In this document: positions 19,311 to 30,599 of the stretch, in pieces
Layout of the letters: each line of letters opens with the position of its first letter
Position numbering within the stretch: position 1 is the stretch's first letter
The notes under the pieces: model-generated
What the model was told of the DNA's origin: nothing
What the model saw: only the letters and a program-made list of their open reading frames with translations
The model's database searches: none
Program-made: the position numbers and the translations under genes
Assembly (NCBI GenBank): GCA_032718475.1
Contig: JAUCBJ010006895.1
Span: forward strand, 62,001 to 126,000
DNA length: 64,000 nucleotides
Reading direction: 5' to 3'
Origin: Nemertoderma westbladi
Taxonomy: Eukaryota > Xenacoelomorpha > Nemertodermatida > Nemertodermatidae

Positions 19311-20345
19311 ATGGATTACATTAGCAATGCGGACGTCCGGCCACTAGAGGCCAGTGGAATTACCGGACACAATCGGCCTCACAGGCGTCAGTTAACTCCT
19401 GACCGGCTGCCTGTCTCACCCCCTACTGGAGAGAGAGCAGCCAACAATTATTTGAGTCCCTGTCCTGATGACCTTTCTGGCCCAAACCCTGGGTCACCAG
19501 GGAGGCCAGATTGTGATGGGGAGACGGATTCTGGAGTTGGAGGCTACTCTCATGTTCCACCCCAACCAACAAAGCCATTGGTGAATCTGAGGCAAGTCAC
19601 TAGACTAGCCTCAGTAAACACCCTAACACTCAGGTTCCCAATACGACAAGGTGAGCTGACTGCCTTGGCAGATAAGCTATCTCTTAGCGCATTGGGTGTT
19701 CAAGAGCACCGAATGCAGACTGGACAGACTGATGAGGTTCTGATTAAGGACATGGGGGGCGGTTGGCGACAGCAGTCGCGTTGCAGTCAGCAGATGATAG
19801 TGGCAATGGTGGAATTGGTCTATTGATGAATCCAACTGCACATGCAGCAGTGGACAAAATAGACCAAATCTCTAATCGCATCATACGTTGCCACTTCTCA
19901 TGTTCTGGAAGACTGGCTAAGAAGTTTCCTAAGGTGGTTCTGATCGTGTGCTACTCTCCAACTAGTGTTGCCCCTGTAGAGGAGGAGGAAAATTTATACC
20001 ACAATCTACAAGCACCGACTGATGGAGTGCATCAGCATGCATTCTTAACATTCCTGGGAGACTTTAATGCAAGTCTGCATCAATCACCTACATCACCCTG
20101 GGTCTATAGCAATAGTGTTATCCGAAATTCTGTCCATCTTCAGAATTTTATCTCTGGAAATGGATTGTTTTCGGCTGGAACCCAGTTCAAGAAGCGAACT
20201 GGAAAGCTATAGACTCATAGTGGACCCAGTGGCCACAAGTCCCAGATAGACCATATTCTGTTTCGTAGGAAATACAGGAGCTCTATACAAGACTGTAATG
20301 CATTTACACTTCGACCCTTCTCCAGTGATCACCACCTTATTGTGG
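19311..20345 (+). pseudogene. LINE-R endonuclease region, frameshifted
   Basis: The first frame (19311-19826) starts with about 105 Pro/Gly-rich residues, then enters an APE-type endonuclease (ASVNTLTLRFPIRQGEL, ALGVQEHRMQ with the catalytic Glu). It shifts near 19765-19826 into a second frame (to 20212) carrying GGIGLLMNP, VCYSPTS and FLGDFNASLHQSP. A further shift near 20205 leads to the closing motifs SQIDHILF and SSDHHLIVAL at about 20235-20345. The catalytic residues are still readable although the frame is broken. Confidence 0.8.
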
Positions 20346-21668
20346 CCCTGGTAAGACTTAGTCTGCGTGCTAGCAGAACAACGAAATCTGCCTTGCCGCG
20401 GAATGACTGGTCCTCTCTGTTGCAACAGCCAAGTGTGAGATCCAGCTTCACACTACAGCTGAGCAACAGGTATGAGGCTCTTGCCTCTGAGGCGGCAGAT
20501 CACTGTGAGGGCTATACTGCCTTTACAGAAGCAGTTAAGTTAGCAGCTGCAGAAACAGTTCCTGTATACCCTCGAAACAGGAAAAGGGCCCCCTGGACTG
20601 ACAACAAAATTCAGAAGTGCCGAAATAACCTTCATAAGGCGCAGAAAGAGTCCCGACTCAAACAGACTACAGCGGCCAAGAATGCAGTTAAGGCTGCATC
20701 TAGGTCCCTGAACAGGCAGTACTCTGTTAATCTACAGGAGCTAATAAACCAACAGGTTGATGCCATCAATGATGCTGACGACAGAAGGCAATCATCCCAG
20801 GCATGGAAATCGATCAATTTGCTTACTGGGCGGAAAAGCCAACCAACCACCAAGGTTAAGGCTGAATCTCCAGCCAATCGACTCAATGGTTGGAAAGCCC
20901 ACCTTGAAAAGCTCCTCAATAATGACAGGGTATTGCCTGATAACTTTATAGAAGTAAAAGTGTCTGAGTCTGTACTCCCAGATATTCCCATTGGCGATAT
21001 CTCCTTTGCAGAAGTGAAGGCTGCTGCAAAGTACATTAAGACCAATCGTGCCAGTGGAGTAGATGGTGTTCCCCCTGAGCTCATCTATCCCATCATAGTA
21101 GACATGTACCGAACAACAAGAGTCCCACAAGAAATGAAAACAAATAAGTTGGTGCCAGTTCCCAAGAAGGGCAACCTAACACTCTATGGTTCTTTTCGGG
21201 GAATCTCATTGATCTCGATTGCTGCAAAGCTATACAATAGGATTCTATTAAATCTCATCAGGGATCCCATTGAGAGACTGCTCCGTGGAAATCAGAATGG
21301 GTTCAGAAGGTGGTGGGACCATGGAGCCCATTTTGGCACTTAGAAGGATAATTTAAGAATTATCAAAAAAGAAAGACAGGCATCTATCTGGCTGTTATCT
21401 TTGTTGACTTCTTCAAGGCCTTTGATTCAGTCTCTCGCTCACGTAAGTTCAGCATACTTTCATTATATGGGATTCCTGTTGAAATTATTGCAACAATAAG
21501 ATGAGTATACGATGGTTCGACAACATTTGTGTCTACTGTTGACGGTGACACAGAACCATTTGAAGTGTTATGGGGCGTCCTCCAAGGAGACACACTTGCA
21601 TCATTCTTGTTCATTATTGTGATTGACTATGTTCTACGCATGTCCTTAGATCATCATAATGATGATGG
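20342..21668 (+). pseudogene. LINE-R reverse transcriptase N-terminal part, truncated
   Basis: The 333-codon frame 20342-21343 is the linker and fingers region (ASGVDGVPPE, MKTNKLVPVPKKGN, FRGISLISIAAKLYNRILL, GNQNGFR). A frameshift near 21310-21345 and in-frame stops follow. The palm is recognisable in pieces: VIFVDFFKAFDS-like codons near 21390-21440 (motif A) and a GVLQGDT-like stretch near 21570-21600. Sequence homology ends before the FADD box. The equivalent region on the minus strand at 27627-28685 is in better shape. Confidence 0.8.
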
Positions 21669-22288
21669 GGTGACTCCTCTTCGAGCTATGAATTGCCTCA
21701 ACGAATTTATGAATGTTTTACTTGTGAGATCGTTAAGTAAATCCAGATGAATTGCTCTTGTGCTGGGGCATGTATAAAGGCAAATGTAAAAACCTTCAAC
21801 ATACTGTCAGTAGACACTTCTGATTTTGCATAAAGTGGACCAGCCATGTCAATTCCAACATTGGCGAATGGATAGAACTGACCAACACGAAATGGAGGCA
21901 GGGGTGGAGCTTGAGGTAGTCTGTAAGGTTATCCTTGTATCCTTCTACATTGTACGCAGCGAAGCAAAATTGACTTAACACATTGTCTATCCTTTGGCAT
22001 CCAGACACGTGGCCATAGTTGTATTAGCGTATCTTGAAAAGCACCATGAATAACATGATTGGTGTGACAGGTGTGACAGGAGCTAAGGTGTGAATTTTTG
22101 GGCAAAATAAGAGGAAATATCTGATCATATTTCAATTGAGCATTTTGAAGACGAGTTTTATACCGCAGAATATCATCTTTATCCAAGAATAACTTTAGAC
22201 TATTTAGAAGAGATGGACATTTCCCTTCTTTTGATTTCATGTAGATTAGTTCAGTCTTAAATTCATAGATTGAGTTTCTCGAATCCAA
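21669..22288 (-). pseudogene. BEL/Pao integrase, truncated
   Basis: The frame 22288-21929 holds the zinc-binding N-terminal domain (HTCHTNHVIHGAF, then LLRCVQCRR). After a shift near 21929, the start of the catalytic core is readable toward 21669 (FANVGIDMAGPLY with the first Asp, then a DLLNDL-type segment and [11 protein letters not shown]). The remainder of the core, including the later acidic residues, is lost at the junction with LINE-R. Confidence 0.8.
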
Positions 22289-24603
22289 AGTTTCTCGGAT
22301 GATCGAATTTCAGATCTGGTTATTGGGCCATATGTTTCTTTAGTATTACCTTTAACCTTTGACTTCAAATTATTAATGAATCGAATTACATAGCATGTAC
22401 AGCGAAGTAGTTTCATGTAAGAGTTGAACTTCTCTGAATTTATCACTGAATTAATTGATGGTTTTGTTGGTTCTATAATGTCGTTTGTTGCAACAACTAA
22501 TGTTGTTTGAAGTAAATGTTGTTCTTGTATTTCTATCTTTTTAGTGGAAGGCCATTCAGAAGCTGGGTTTAGTATCCATGATGGGCCATACCACCACATA
22601 CTACAATCACGAAATTTTTCGTGTGAAATTGGACGAGTTGCCACATCTGCTGGATTACTAGTTCCAGGAACATGATTCCAAATATTTGGTTGAGTTAAGG
22701 ATCGGTTTTTGCGGACCTTATTTTCGATAAATGGTTTGAACTCCTTGGTTGTATTGCGAATCCAACAAATTACATTTTGAGAGTCAGACCAACAAAAAAA
22801 CTTAGGCGTGAGTTTGAGTGGTAGCAAAGAATCAAGAACTGTGTTCAGCAAGCGAGCTGCCAAAACTGCAGCCAATAGTTCTAGACGGGGCATTGATGGG
22901 GGCTTAGATGAAGACTTCGATGAAGATTGTTCCTTCAAAGGTGCGACTCGAGACTTTGCAACCACTAGTGTAGATTGGGGGGTTTGATTTGGTTTCCGCA
23001 GACACAAGTAAATACATGCTGCATATGCCCTTTTAGATGCATCCCCGAATGCATGTAACTCTCCATACTCTACTAAATGAGAAACAAATGCATTTGAATC
23101 TGGAAAGTAAATCCTTGGAATGGTAATATCATTTAATGATGCAAGGTTATAAATTAAAGATTTACACCTTTTGTTTAAATCTGGTGACAATACACTGTCC
23201 CAGTTGAATCCAATAAGTTCTTGAAATACTACCTTTAACTGGGTGACAATGGGACTAAAAATACCCATTGGATCAAAGATGCGGCCAGTTATCTTGAGTA
23301 TACTACGTTTAGTAGGTGGGAGTATGTCAATTAACTGAAGGATATTTCTAAATGAGTATTTGAAATCATCTTGCATTGGTGACCACTCAATGCCTAATAC
23401 CTTTATGTAGCTATTGTCAGTGTTCATTTGATTGAGTGTAAACGAATGGGAGGAATGTGAATTTGTTGGGACTTGAGGTGGCTTGTGGACGCTATCAATC
23501 GATTGTTCACACTCATGTATAATGTGTTTTGCTGGGAGAGAATTTGATTCCCAGGACCTAAGATTAAATCCACCTCTCAAGAGCATAGTCTTTGTATAAT
23601 AATACAATGATAATATTTCGTTCACTGTGTCTGCCCCTGTTTGCAAGTTGTCAACATACAAATCATTGCCTAGTACATTGATTGCAGTACTAGTAGCATC
23701 ATTGACATGTGTTGATTTGTTTTCCTCAGATAAATGACGACTAACAGTACCATGTAATAAAAAAGGGGATGGGTTTAATCCAAATGGAACTCTGCACCAC
23801 CGATAAACCTTGACAGTATCATTGGCTTGATCTAAAGGATTCTGCATCCATAAAAACCTTAAAGCATCACGATGTTCAGAGTTGACTGAAACCATAAAAA
23901 AAGCTTTTTCAATATCTACCAACAGCACATACTGATACAAGCGAAAGCAAATCATAATCGAAACAATATTTGATACCAGAGAAGGGCCAGTATACAATGT
24001 GCCATTGAGTGATAAATCTTGTTTTGAGTCTCTGGCACAACCATCAAAAACTATTCGCAGCTTTGTTGTGTTGTGATCTTCCCTTATAACACAATGATGA
24101 GGGATATAATGAGTGATGCCACATGATTCATTTGGGTTATTAACTTCTTCAATAAAACCGCGTTTACAGTAGTCACTCAGAACCTCACTGTAACGATGAT
24201 AAAGTGTGGGGTTGCGTAAGAAACGTTTAACCAATGATTGGAGACGTCCAAGTGAAAGTGAGTAATGATTTTGAAGTGGCGCTACATTGTCTTTCCATGG
24301 CAAGTTTACTGAGTATCGCCCATTTTCAAACATGATTTCCTTACAAAAATTGCTATGAACATGATCAGGAGTTGAAACTCCAGCTGATTCCAATTCCCAA
24401 AATGTCTTGAGAATCTTTGTTAATTCTCTTGTACAATCACAGGTATCATTGCTAGCCACTAAGGCTGTATTTTCTGTCGACATATTTTCGGATTCTTCTA
24501 TTGGTCCTGTTAACAACCAACCAAAGACAGATTTTGTAGCAACAGGCTGATCACTTAGATGCCCCTTGCGGACATTTCCAGCATCAGCAAGATTATTGTA
24601 CAA
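22246..24603 (-). pseudogene. BEL/Pao reverse transcriptase-RNase H
   Basis: A 785-codon open frame. RT carries LRIVFDGCA, LLVDIEKAFFMVSV (motif A Asp) and LYVDNLQTG. In the last, the YxDD box reads YVDN, so the second catalytic Asp is Asn. RNase H follows with HAFGDASKRAYAACIY, MPRLELLAAVLAARL and CWSDSQNVICWI. A GTSNPADVATRPIS segment precedes the integrase linker, as is usual in BEL/Pao. The Asp-to-Asn change should inactivate DNA synthesis, so I call it a pseudogene although the frame is open. The N-terminus overlaps the protease frame by 49 nt in another register. Confidence 0.85.
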
Positions 24604-25037
24604 ATCTGCCCCAATGAGAACACCAATCTCTTTACGCGAACTGCGAAAGTCATCTGCAAGGTTAAGGTTGCGAATATGACTGTATTGTTGTGTTTGGCAC
24701 TCCTGTGGACCAAATGGAAGGCAAATAAATGGAAAAGGTTGGCCTCTACCACAATATTTGCTGTCCCTTTTATTAAATTGAACTTAACTAAATTGCATTG
24801 AATTCTTTTCGGCATCCTTGACAAAAATGAACTAACGTGAATGAAACCCTTTCCAACTACTTCAAGATCAAGTTCGTTGCAGACTTTATCTGTAATATAA
24901 CTTCGATGTGACCCTTTATCAAATAGAACACAAACATGAAGCTCCACTTTATTCTTGGGATTGTAACATTTAAGTGTTGCTGTTTCCAATAAAATTGAAA
25001 CAGTTGTTTGAGTGGCGTGCTCTTGTTCATTGAACAT
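24555..25037 (-). pseudogene. BEL/Pao aspartic protease region
   Basis: A 160-codon frame. VCVLFDKGSHRSYI sits where the D-[S/T]-G active site is expected, but the triad reads DKG. Residues around it (NELDLEV, VSSFLSRMPKRIQ) fit the retropepsin-like domain of BEL/Pao elements. The frame continues about 50 codons past the conserved part in a register that does not match RT. The altered triad suggests loss of activity. Confidence 0.7.
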
Positions 25038-26442
25038 TATGTGAATGTCGAGTTATCGACGTTTGTGTTGTCTCACAAAATACCATATTGACAACACCTT
25101 GACTAAGGTGGGCAATTGCACTTGAATTTATTTGTGAGACTTGTGATTGTGGTTGAGCACTTAATGATGCCGAATTGTGATTCAACTGAATTGCTGTGTC
25201 CGACATTCCAGTTGTCGAATTCGAATTGCTATGGACAATGGCAGCATTACTGAATGACTTGCTACTGAAACACTGTTTATCTGCCTTGGGACAATTTGGT
25301 TTGAAATGGTTTTTGGATAAACAAATGAAACAACATTTTTCACTAGTGAGTTTTTCTCGCCTAGATTTGACATCTCTTATTGAATTGCATGATGAAGAAT
25401 AATGATTGCCATTGCAAAATATGCAACTTATTTTGGGCTTTATAGCAACAAGTGCAGCAGTTGTAGGAACCATAGAAGAAACAGATGTGGATATCCTTTG
25501 CTTGAAATTTTCGTAAATAGTGTTACTTGCCAGTTTGTGTTGAGCATGAGTCTTCAATTCCAACTCACATAGTGTCCTAGTTTGTAATTCTGTCTGCATG
25601 TACTCTAGAAGCCACTCAATGCCGATTGTATTGAAGTTTGGTTTCTTTCGCATTATCAACCTGAATGATATTGGAAGTTTACTCATTACAACAAGTTTGA
25701 GCAAGACTTCATAGCTAGTTGGGTTCACATTAAGTGATTCCAATTGTCTAATGGTGGGCTTATATTTTTCATGCAGTAATTGTACTTCTTTCATGTTCAT
25801 TGTGGAGACTGGCTGATAAGTTAAAAATATTTCCATGAGTTTGTAAGAAATTGCTTCTGCATTACCAAAACGTGATTCTAAAATGTCCCATACGTGCGAA
25901 TAATTTGCTGCGTTCAAAGGAATCCCAGCAATAGACTCTTTGGCTGCGCCATGAAGTTGTCCTAACAAAATTACAAATTTATCAACGCTGGAAATTTTGG
26001 GATTATTGTGAACGGAACTCTGAAATGTATCAAGAAATTCTATCCATTGCAATAGATCACCTGAGAATTTTGGTAATGTGCCGGTTGATAGTGTTGTGTG
26101 TGCCCGGAATTGTGATGAATCTAATTTAATGCACTCAAGAAATTTTTCTATCTTTTTTATTGCGTGACTTCCCTCATATTGACGGCTTTCACATTCTATA
26201 ACATCATTTTCAATAGTATCTGGTGAAATATAACTTTGGTGATCCTCATAATTTTCCTAACCAATTTAAAACATCAAAAATGTTATCACGCAACACCTCT
26301 AGTTCTATAGGATCCTTCTCAGTCACTAACAATAGTGTATTAGTTTGTGAAATTAATCTAGTTAACTATCCCCGTTTCCCTGCACGTTGTGACTTTAATT
26401 GCTCCAAACAGTACTTATATTTTGTTGATCCAATAATTTGAT
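25027..26442 (-). pseudogene. BEL/Pao gag, N-terminus broken
   Basis: The 341-codon frame 26052-25027 is a BEL-type gag: WIEFLDTFQSSVH, FVILLGQLHGAAKESIAGIP, YSHVWDILESRFG, then two zinc knuckles (CIFCNGNHYSSSC and CFICLSKNHFKPNC). Upstream sequence to about 26442 continues the gag by similarity of character (VLRDNIFDVLNWLGKL, about 26262-26310), but in another frame and with an in-frame TAG near 26360. The N-terminus is therefore split. Confidence 0.8.
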
Positions 26443-26871
26443 TTTGAGAAAAACATATTGGCAATATAGTATTGAAAGTTTTACGACAACAAAAAACAAC
26501 AACAATGAATATCAAAAGAGTAAATGGTAGTAAACCTCAATAGATAAATTCGATAGATTTGTTTTAGCTTGATTTTATTTAGTGCTTATTTTACTCTGTG
26601 GTGCCCCACGCACGGATGAGTTCATTTTTTATTTATATTTTAAACTCCTGATTCGCCATTATTAAATAAATGTTCAATGTTCAATGTTAGAATCATAGGT
26701 CACCAGATAAGCTACTGATACAAACAATGATAGAAGAACATAAACCTAACCTACTACTACTACTACTAGGATCGGCATGCTGCATTGCAGCTGCATTTTT
26801 AAGAATGCTGTGCCGGCTTGTCAACAAAATTGCACCGCCACAACTCCCTATCACCCATCACATTTGCTAGA

Positions 26872-27630
26872 TCATCCGCATTTTAAGATGCGTCTCAAGA
26901 AAGTCATGGGCTGTCCACCATGCTTATTCACTCCATGAGGCTGCCAAAGTACAAGATTATGCACTGGCTGGTCCTCACGGCGAAAGCAATGTCCTGCAAA
27001 GCGGAGGCGATTTTGTTCTAGTGTCAAGCTTGGGGGAACCAATGAGACACCTCCAATGTTATATAGTGTCTGGTTGGAGATGTGTGCATTGTACTTGACA
27101 CAATGAACCCGGCGTAGCATTCTTGTGAATGTGCCATCCAGAGATTTGGTGTCCTCAGCAGTTAGAGCCCAGCATGGACTCCCATAGAGGAGTACTGGAA
27201 CTACTGCTGCTCTAAATAACCGGACCTTAAGTTTCCGATTAATTCTCGGTGACTTCCAAATCCTGGAAAGCCTATTCAAGGCTGCCCATGCCTTTCCCTT
27301 ACGTATTCGAAGGTCCTCACCTGACTTCCGGATCCATGATCCCAGGTAACAGAAGTCGTCCACATGCTCAAGCATACCATCCTTTGAGCTTATGCTCATC
27401 CGATCAGAGACTTGCTGAGGACTTTCATAGTTAACTGTCAGAATTTTGGTCTTTCTGGAGTTAATAAAAAGACCAACACTAGAAGCAGCATGTTCTAATG
27501 AGCTGAGGAGCCGTTGGGCTCCCTCTAATGATTCTGAGAGTACTCCTAAGTCATCAGCAAAGTCTAGATCAGTTAGGTACTTGGCAGGATTTTCTCGACT
27601 TCTGGAGCCAGAAGGTGGAGTTATCATCAC
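26872..27630 (-). pseudogene. LINE-R RT C-terminal part
   Basis: A 252-codon frame beginning at PPSGSRSRENPAKYL. It carries the catalytic LDFADDLGVLSES box, FCYLGSWIRKSGED, LLYGSPCWALTAED and RFAGHCFRREDQPVHN. The last motif is typical of RTE-group LINEs. It is separated from the RT N-terminal part by a frameshift near 27640. No RNase H is present. Confidence 0.85.
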
Positions 27631-28890
27631 CCCATCATCATTATAATGGACATGCGTAGAACATAGTTAACCACAATAATGAACAAGAATGGTGCAAGTG
27701 TGTCTTCTTGGAGGACGCCCCATAACACTTCAAATGGTTCTGTGTCACCGTCAACAGTAGACACAAATGTTGTCGAACCATCGTATACTGATCCAATAAT
27801 TTCATCAGGAATCCCATATAATGAAAGTATGCTGAACATACGTGAGCGAGAGACTGAATCAAAGGCCTTGAAGAAGTCAACAAAGATAACAGCCAGATGC
27901 CTGTCTTTCTTTTTTGATAATTCTTCAATTATCCTTCTAAGTGCCAAAATGGGCTCCATGGTCCCACGACCTTTACGGAACCCATTCTGATTTCTACGGA
28001 GCAGTCTCTCAATGGGATCCCTGATGCGTTTTAATAGAATCCTATTGTATAGCTTTGTAGCAATCGAGATCAATGAGATTCCCCGAAAAGAACCATAGAG
28101 TGTTAGGTTACCCTTCTTGGGAACTGGCACCAACTTATTTGTTTTCATTTCTTGTGGGACTCTTGTTGTACGGTACATGTCTACTATGATGGGATAGATG
28201 AGCTTTAAACACTCATGTATTTTAAAGACCTCAGGGGGAACACCATCTACTCCACTGGCACGATTGGTCTTAATGCTCTTTGCAGCAGCCTTCACTTCTG
28301 CAAAGGAGATATCGCCAATGGGAATATCTGGGAGTACAGACTCAGACACTTTTACTTCTATAAAGTTATCAGGCAATACCCTGTCATTATTGAGGAGCTG
28401 TTCAAAGTGGGCTTTCCAACCATTGAGGCGATCGGCTGGTGATTCAGCCTTAACCTTGGTGGTTGGTTGGCTTTTCCGCCCAGTAAGCAGATTGATCGAT
28501 TTCCATGCCTGGGATGATTGCCTGCTGTCGTCAGCATCATTGATGGCATCAACCTGTTGGTTTATTAGCTCCTGTAGATTAACAGAGTACTGCCTGTTCA
28601 GGGACCTAGATGCAGCCTTAACTGCATTCTTTGGCCGCTGTAGTCTGTTTGAGTCGGGACTCTTTCTGCGCCTTATGAAGGTCATTTCGGCAATTTTGAA
28701 TTTTGTTGTCAGTCCAGGGGGCCCTTTTCCTGTTTCGAGGGTATACAGGAACTGTTTCTGCAGCTGCTAACGTAACTGCTTCTGTAAAGGCAGTATAGCC
28801 CTCACAGTGATCTGCCGCCTCAGAGGCAAGAGCCTCATACCTGTTGCTCAGCTGTAGTGTGAAGCTGGATCTCACACTTGGCTGTTGCAA
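27627..28890 (-). pseudogene. LINE-R RT N-terminal part and linker
   Basis: Frame 28685-27627 (352 codons) has ASGVDGVPPEVFKIHE, MKTNKLVPVPKKGN, FRGISLISIATKLYNR, NQNGFRKGRGTMEP, motif A AVIFVDFFKAFDSVS and LWGVLQEDTLAPFLF. Frame 28890-28618 (90 codons) is the linker just before it, shifted in register near 28640-28680. The endonuclease is missing because the copy is 5'-truncated. Confidence 0.85.
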
Positions 28891-28915
28891 AAGAGAGGAC
28901 CAGAGAACCTAACCT

Positions 28916-29199
28916 AACCAAAACTACTCGCTCAACCATATATGTTCACTCTTTAGGATCACATACAGACACCACACCACACCATACAGTCCAGCTCCAG
29001 GCATAAAACTAAAACTAGTCGCTCAACCATATATGTTCACTCTTTAGGATCACATACAGACACCACACCACACCATACAGTCCAGCTCCAGGCATAAAAC
29101 TAAAACTAGTCGCTCAACCATATATGTTCACTCTTTAGGATCACATACAAACACCACACCACACCATACAGTCCAGCTCCAGGCATAAAACTAAAACTA
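28916..29199 (+). repeat. Three tandem copies of a 91-bp unit
   Basis: The unit runs AAAACTA-TCGCTCAACCATATATGTTCAC, CTCTTTAGGATCACATACA-ACACC, then ACCATACAGTCCAGCTCCAGGCATAAAACT. CGCTCAACC recurs at 28929, 29020 and 29111, giving an exact 91-bp period. The three copies differ at only a few bases. It lies just outside the LINE-R target duplication. Confidence 0.95.
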
Positions 29200-30556
29200 A
29201 ATTATAGATTATCGATAGTGGATTAGTATTGTGGAGTTCTACTTATATTCAATTTATTTACAATTAATTTTACATGTCAAAAATATAATTATAGTATTTC
29301 TTGTAAAACCAGTGGGATAAATCCATCCACAGTATTGGTACTTTAAAATGCCAATTAAATATAATCATTGACGTCTTATTAACTTTGAATATATTAACAG
29401 TAGGATATTTAAATCGAAATTATGAACCGTTTTTTATAAAATAATTGCAGAAAACATCATCCATCATTTTGATTGATAGAACGTGTGAGAGTGAGTAACA
29501 TGTATTTATTTTATAATAACTAATGGAATATAATTAAATAGTTAATATATAATTGAAACTTGAATATATAACAATATATAAAATATATTGTGACGGGATC
29601 TCGTTTGGCGAGAGATACCGATCGGCTGACTTGGTGGTGGTTATTCCTACACGCACGCATGGTTTGGTCGGCTGTATTTCGGCCTTATCGACGTCACAGG
29701 TAGCATTCACCCGTTAAATAAGTGATTTTGGAACGAGCGATAGATACCTGTAAGGCGTACTTTTATTAATTGCCAAATAAAATAATATATTTAAGAGAAA
29801 ATATATTTGAATTATTGTTTTTTTAAGAAGATAGTATATAATGTAGTTGTATATACTTTAAACTATTATTTTTAAATTCCATCACCTAACATTCAAAAAG
29901 AAAGTAGATAGTCCTAGTATCAATTTGAGTATCAAGTTGAAGTATCAATATTTAGTTGCGAAGGTCTTCATCACAGCAAGTTGCGCTACAAGAAGTGTCT
30001 TGGGGTACATTAAAGGCGCTTATTGCTGCTGCACAAATGTAGGTCTCTATTGTGTCGCATTCAGTGTCAGATAGGTAATCTTCTCAGTCTTTAGGTAAAC
30101 ACATCGGCATTATGGTTGGAGGGATTCCGCCATGGTGGTCTATGGTCGGTCATAGTCTAAAATAATAACATTGCAATAAACCAACAGAGGAATACATTTC
30201 AAACACAAGAAATAAAATAAAAATAAACTAGAAAGCCATCAAGATGGCTTTAAAAGAAACTGCCTTTTGGGACTCAGAATAAGCGCTAACTTTACCGAGT
30301 GCCAAACTCTTATAATAAAAGATACGCATCCACTCGATCCGTGCAGTCGAGGGACCATGTTTATCTTTAAGTGAAACCAATTTTTGTGACAATTCTGGTG
30401 ATAATTAATTGTCATTTATAATGGTTGCGAGATAAAAACATTCTAACAAGAACTAAAATATTAAAACGTTGTTCCTTTTTGTTGTTTCAGTTTGTTTTTA
30501 TCGGAAGTTTATTGATTATAAAACAATATTATTAATTAATCTATATCTTTCAAATT
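29200..30556. other. Unassigned AT-rich region with one GC-rich island
   Basis: Mostly AT-rich DNA without genes. One GC-richer island at 29588-29700 begins TGTGACGGGATCTCG and ends ATCGACGTCACAGG, so its ends are complementary over about 7 bp and it contains internal hairpins (ATCTCG...CGAGAGAT; GGTCGGC...GGCC). It could be an LTR remnant or a structured RNA. A short AAAGCCATCAAGATGGCTTT hairpin lies near 30230. Confidence 0.35.

Positions 30557-30599
<43 letters not shown>

Larger units (their letters stand above)
18400..21668 (+). mobile_element. LINE-R copy with 5' UTR, 3'-truncated
   Basis: An RTE-like non-LTR retrotransposon on the plus strand. About 18720-19310 is a GC-richer leader with two related ~65-bp segments (near 19013-19078 and 19132-19200), probably the 5' UTR. 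Endonuclease follows from 19311 and reverse transcriptase from about 20342. The coding region is split by at least three frameshifts and stops. The copy stops at about 21668 in GATGATGGGGTGA, where a minus-strand BEL/Pao integrase begins, so the last third (FADD box onward) and the 3' end are missing. Relative to the minus copy it also lacks about 24 nt before LIYPIIVDMYR. The leader upstream of about 18720 is less certain. Confidence 0.75.
21669..26442 (-). mobile_element. BEL/Pao retrotransposon, degraded, no LTRs found
   Basis: Minus-strand order gag (about 26440-25027), protease (25037-24555), RT-RNase H (24603-22246) and integrase (22288-21669). The gag frame has an early stop and frameshift. 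Adjacent frames overlap in different registers. Integrase ends abruptly at 21669 against LINE-R sequence. No terminal repeats are found. A GTGCCCCAC word near 26602 on the plus strand could be part of a tRNA-primer site (reads TGGGGCAC on the element strand), but this is weak. This is a different family from the 43-58 kb BEL element: their gag and RT share little by eye. Confidence 0.85.
26752..28905 (-). mobile_element. LINE-R copy, 5'-truncated, with 9-bp target duplication
   Basis: An RTE-like LINE on the minus strand. The 3' end is a (TAG)n tail, seen as TACTACTACTACTACTAGGATCGGCATGC on the plus strand from 26752. The 5' end stops at 28905 in the linker between endonuclease and RT. AACCTAACC occurs immediately outside both ends (26743-26751 and 28906-28914), a clear target-site duplication from target-primed insertion. 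The coding region has frameshifts near 27640 and near 28640. This is the best-preserved LINE-R RT in the window. Confidence 0.9.

Noticed and set aside
19461-19760. CTGATGA words as hammerhead ribozyme cores
   Set aside because: No GAAA partner or flanking helices; they are codons of the LINE-R endonuclease region.
28906-28920. Telomere-like AACCTAACC repeat
   Set aside because: Only about two units, and it is explained as the LINE-R target duplication.
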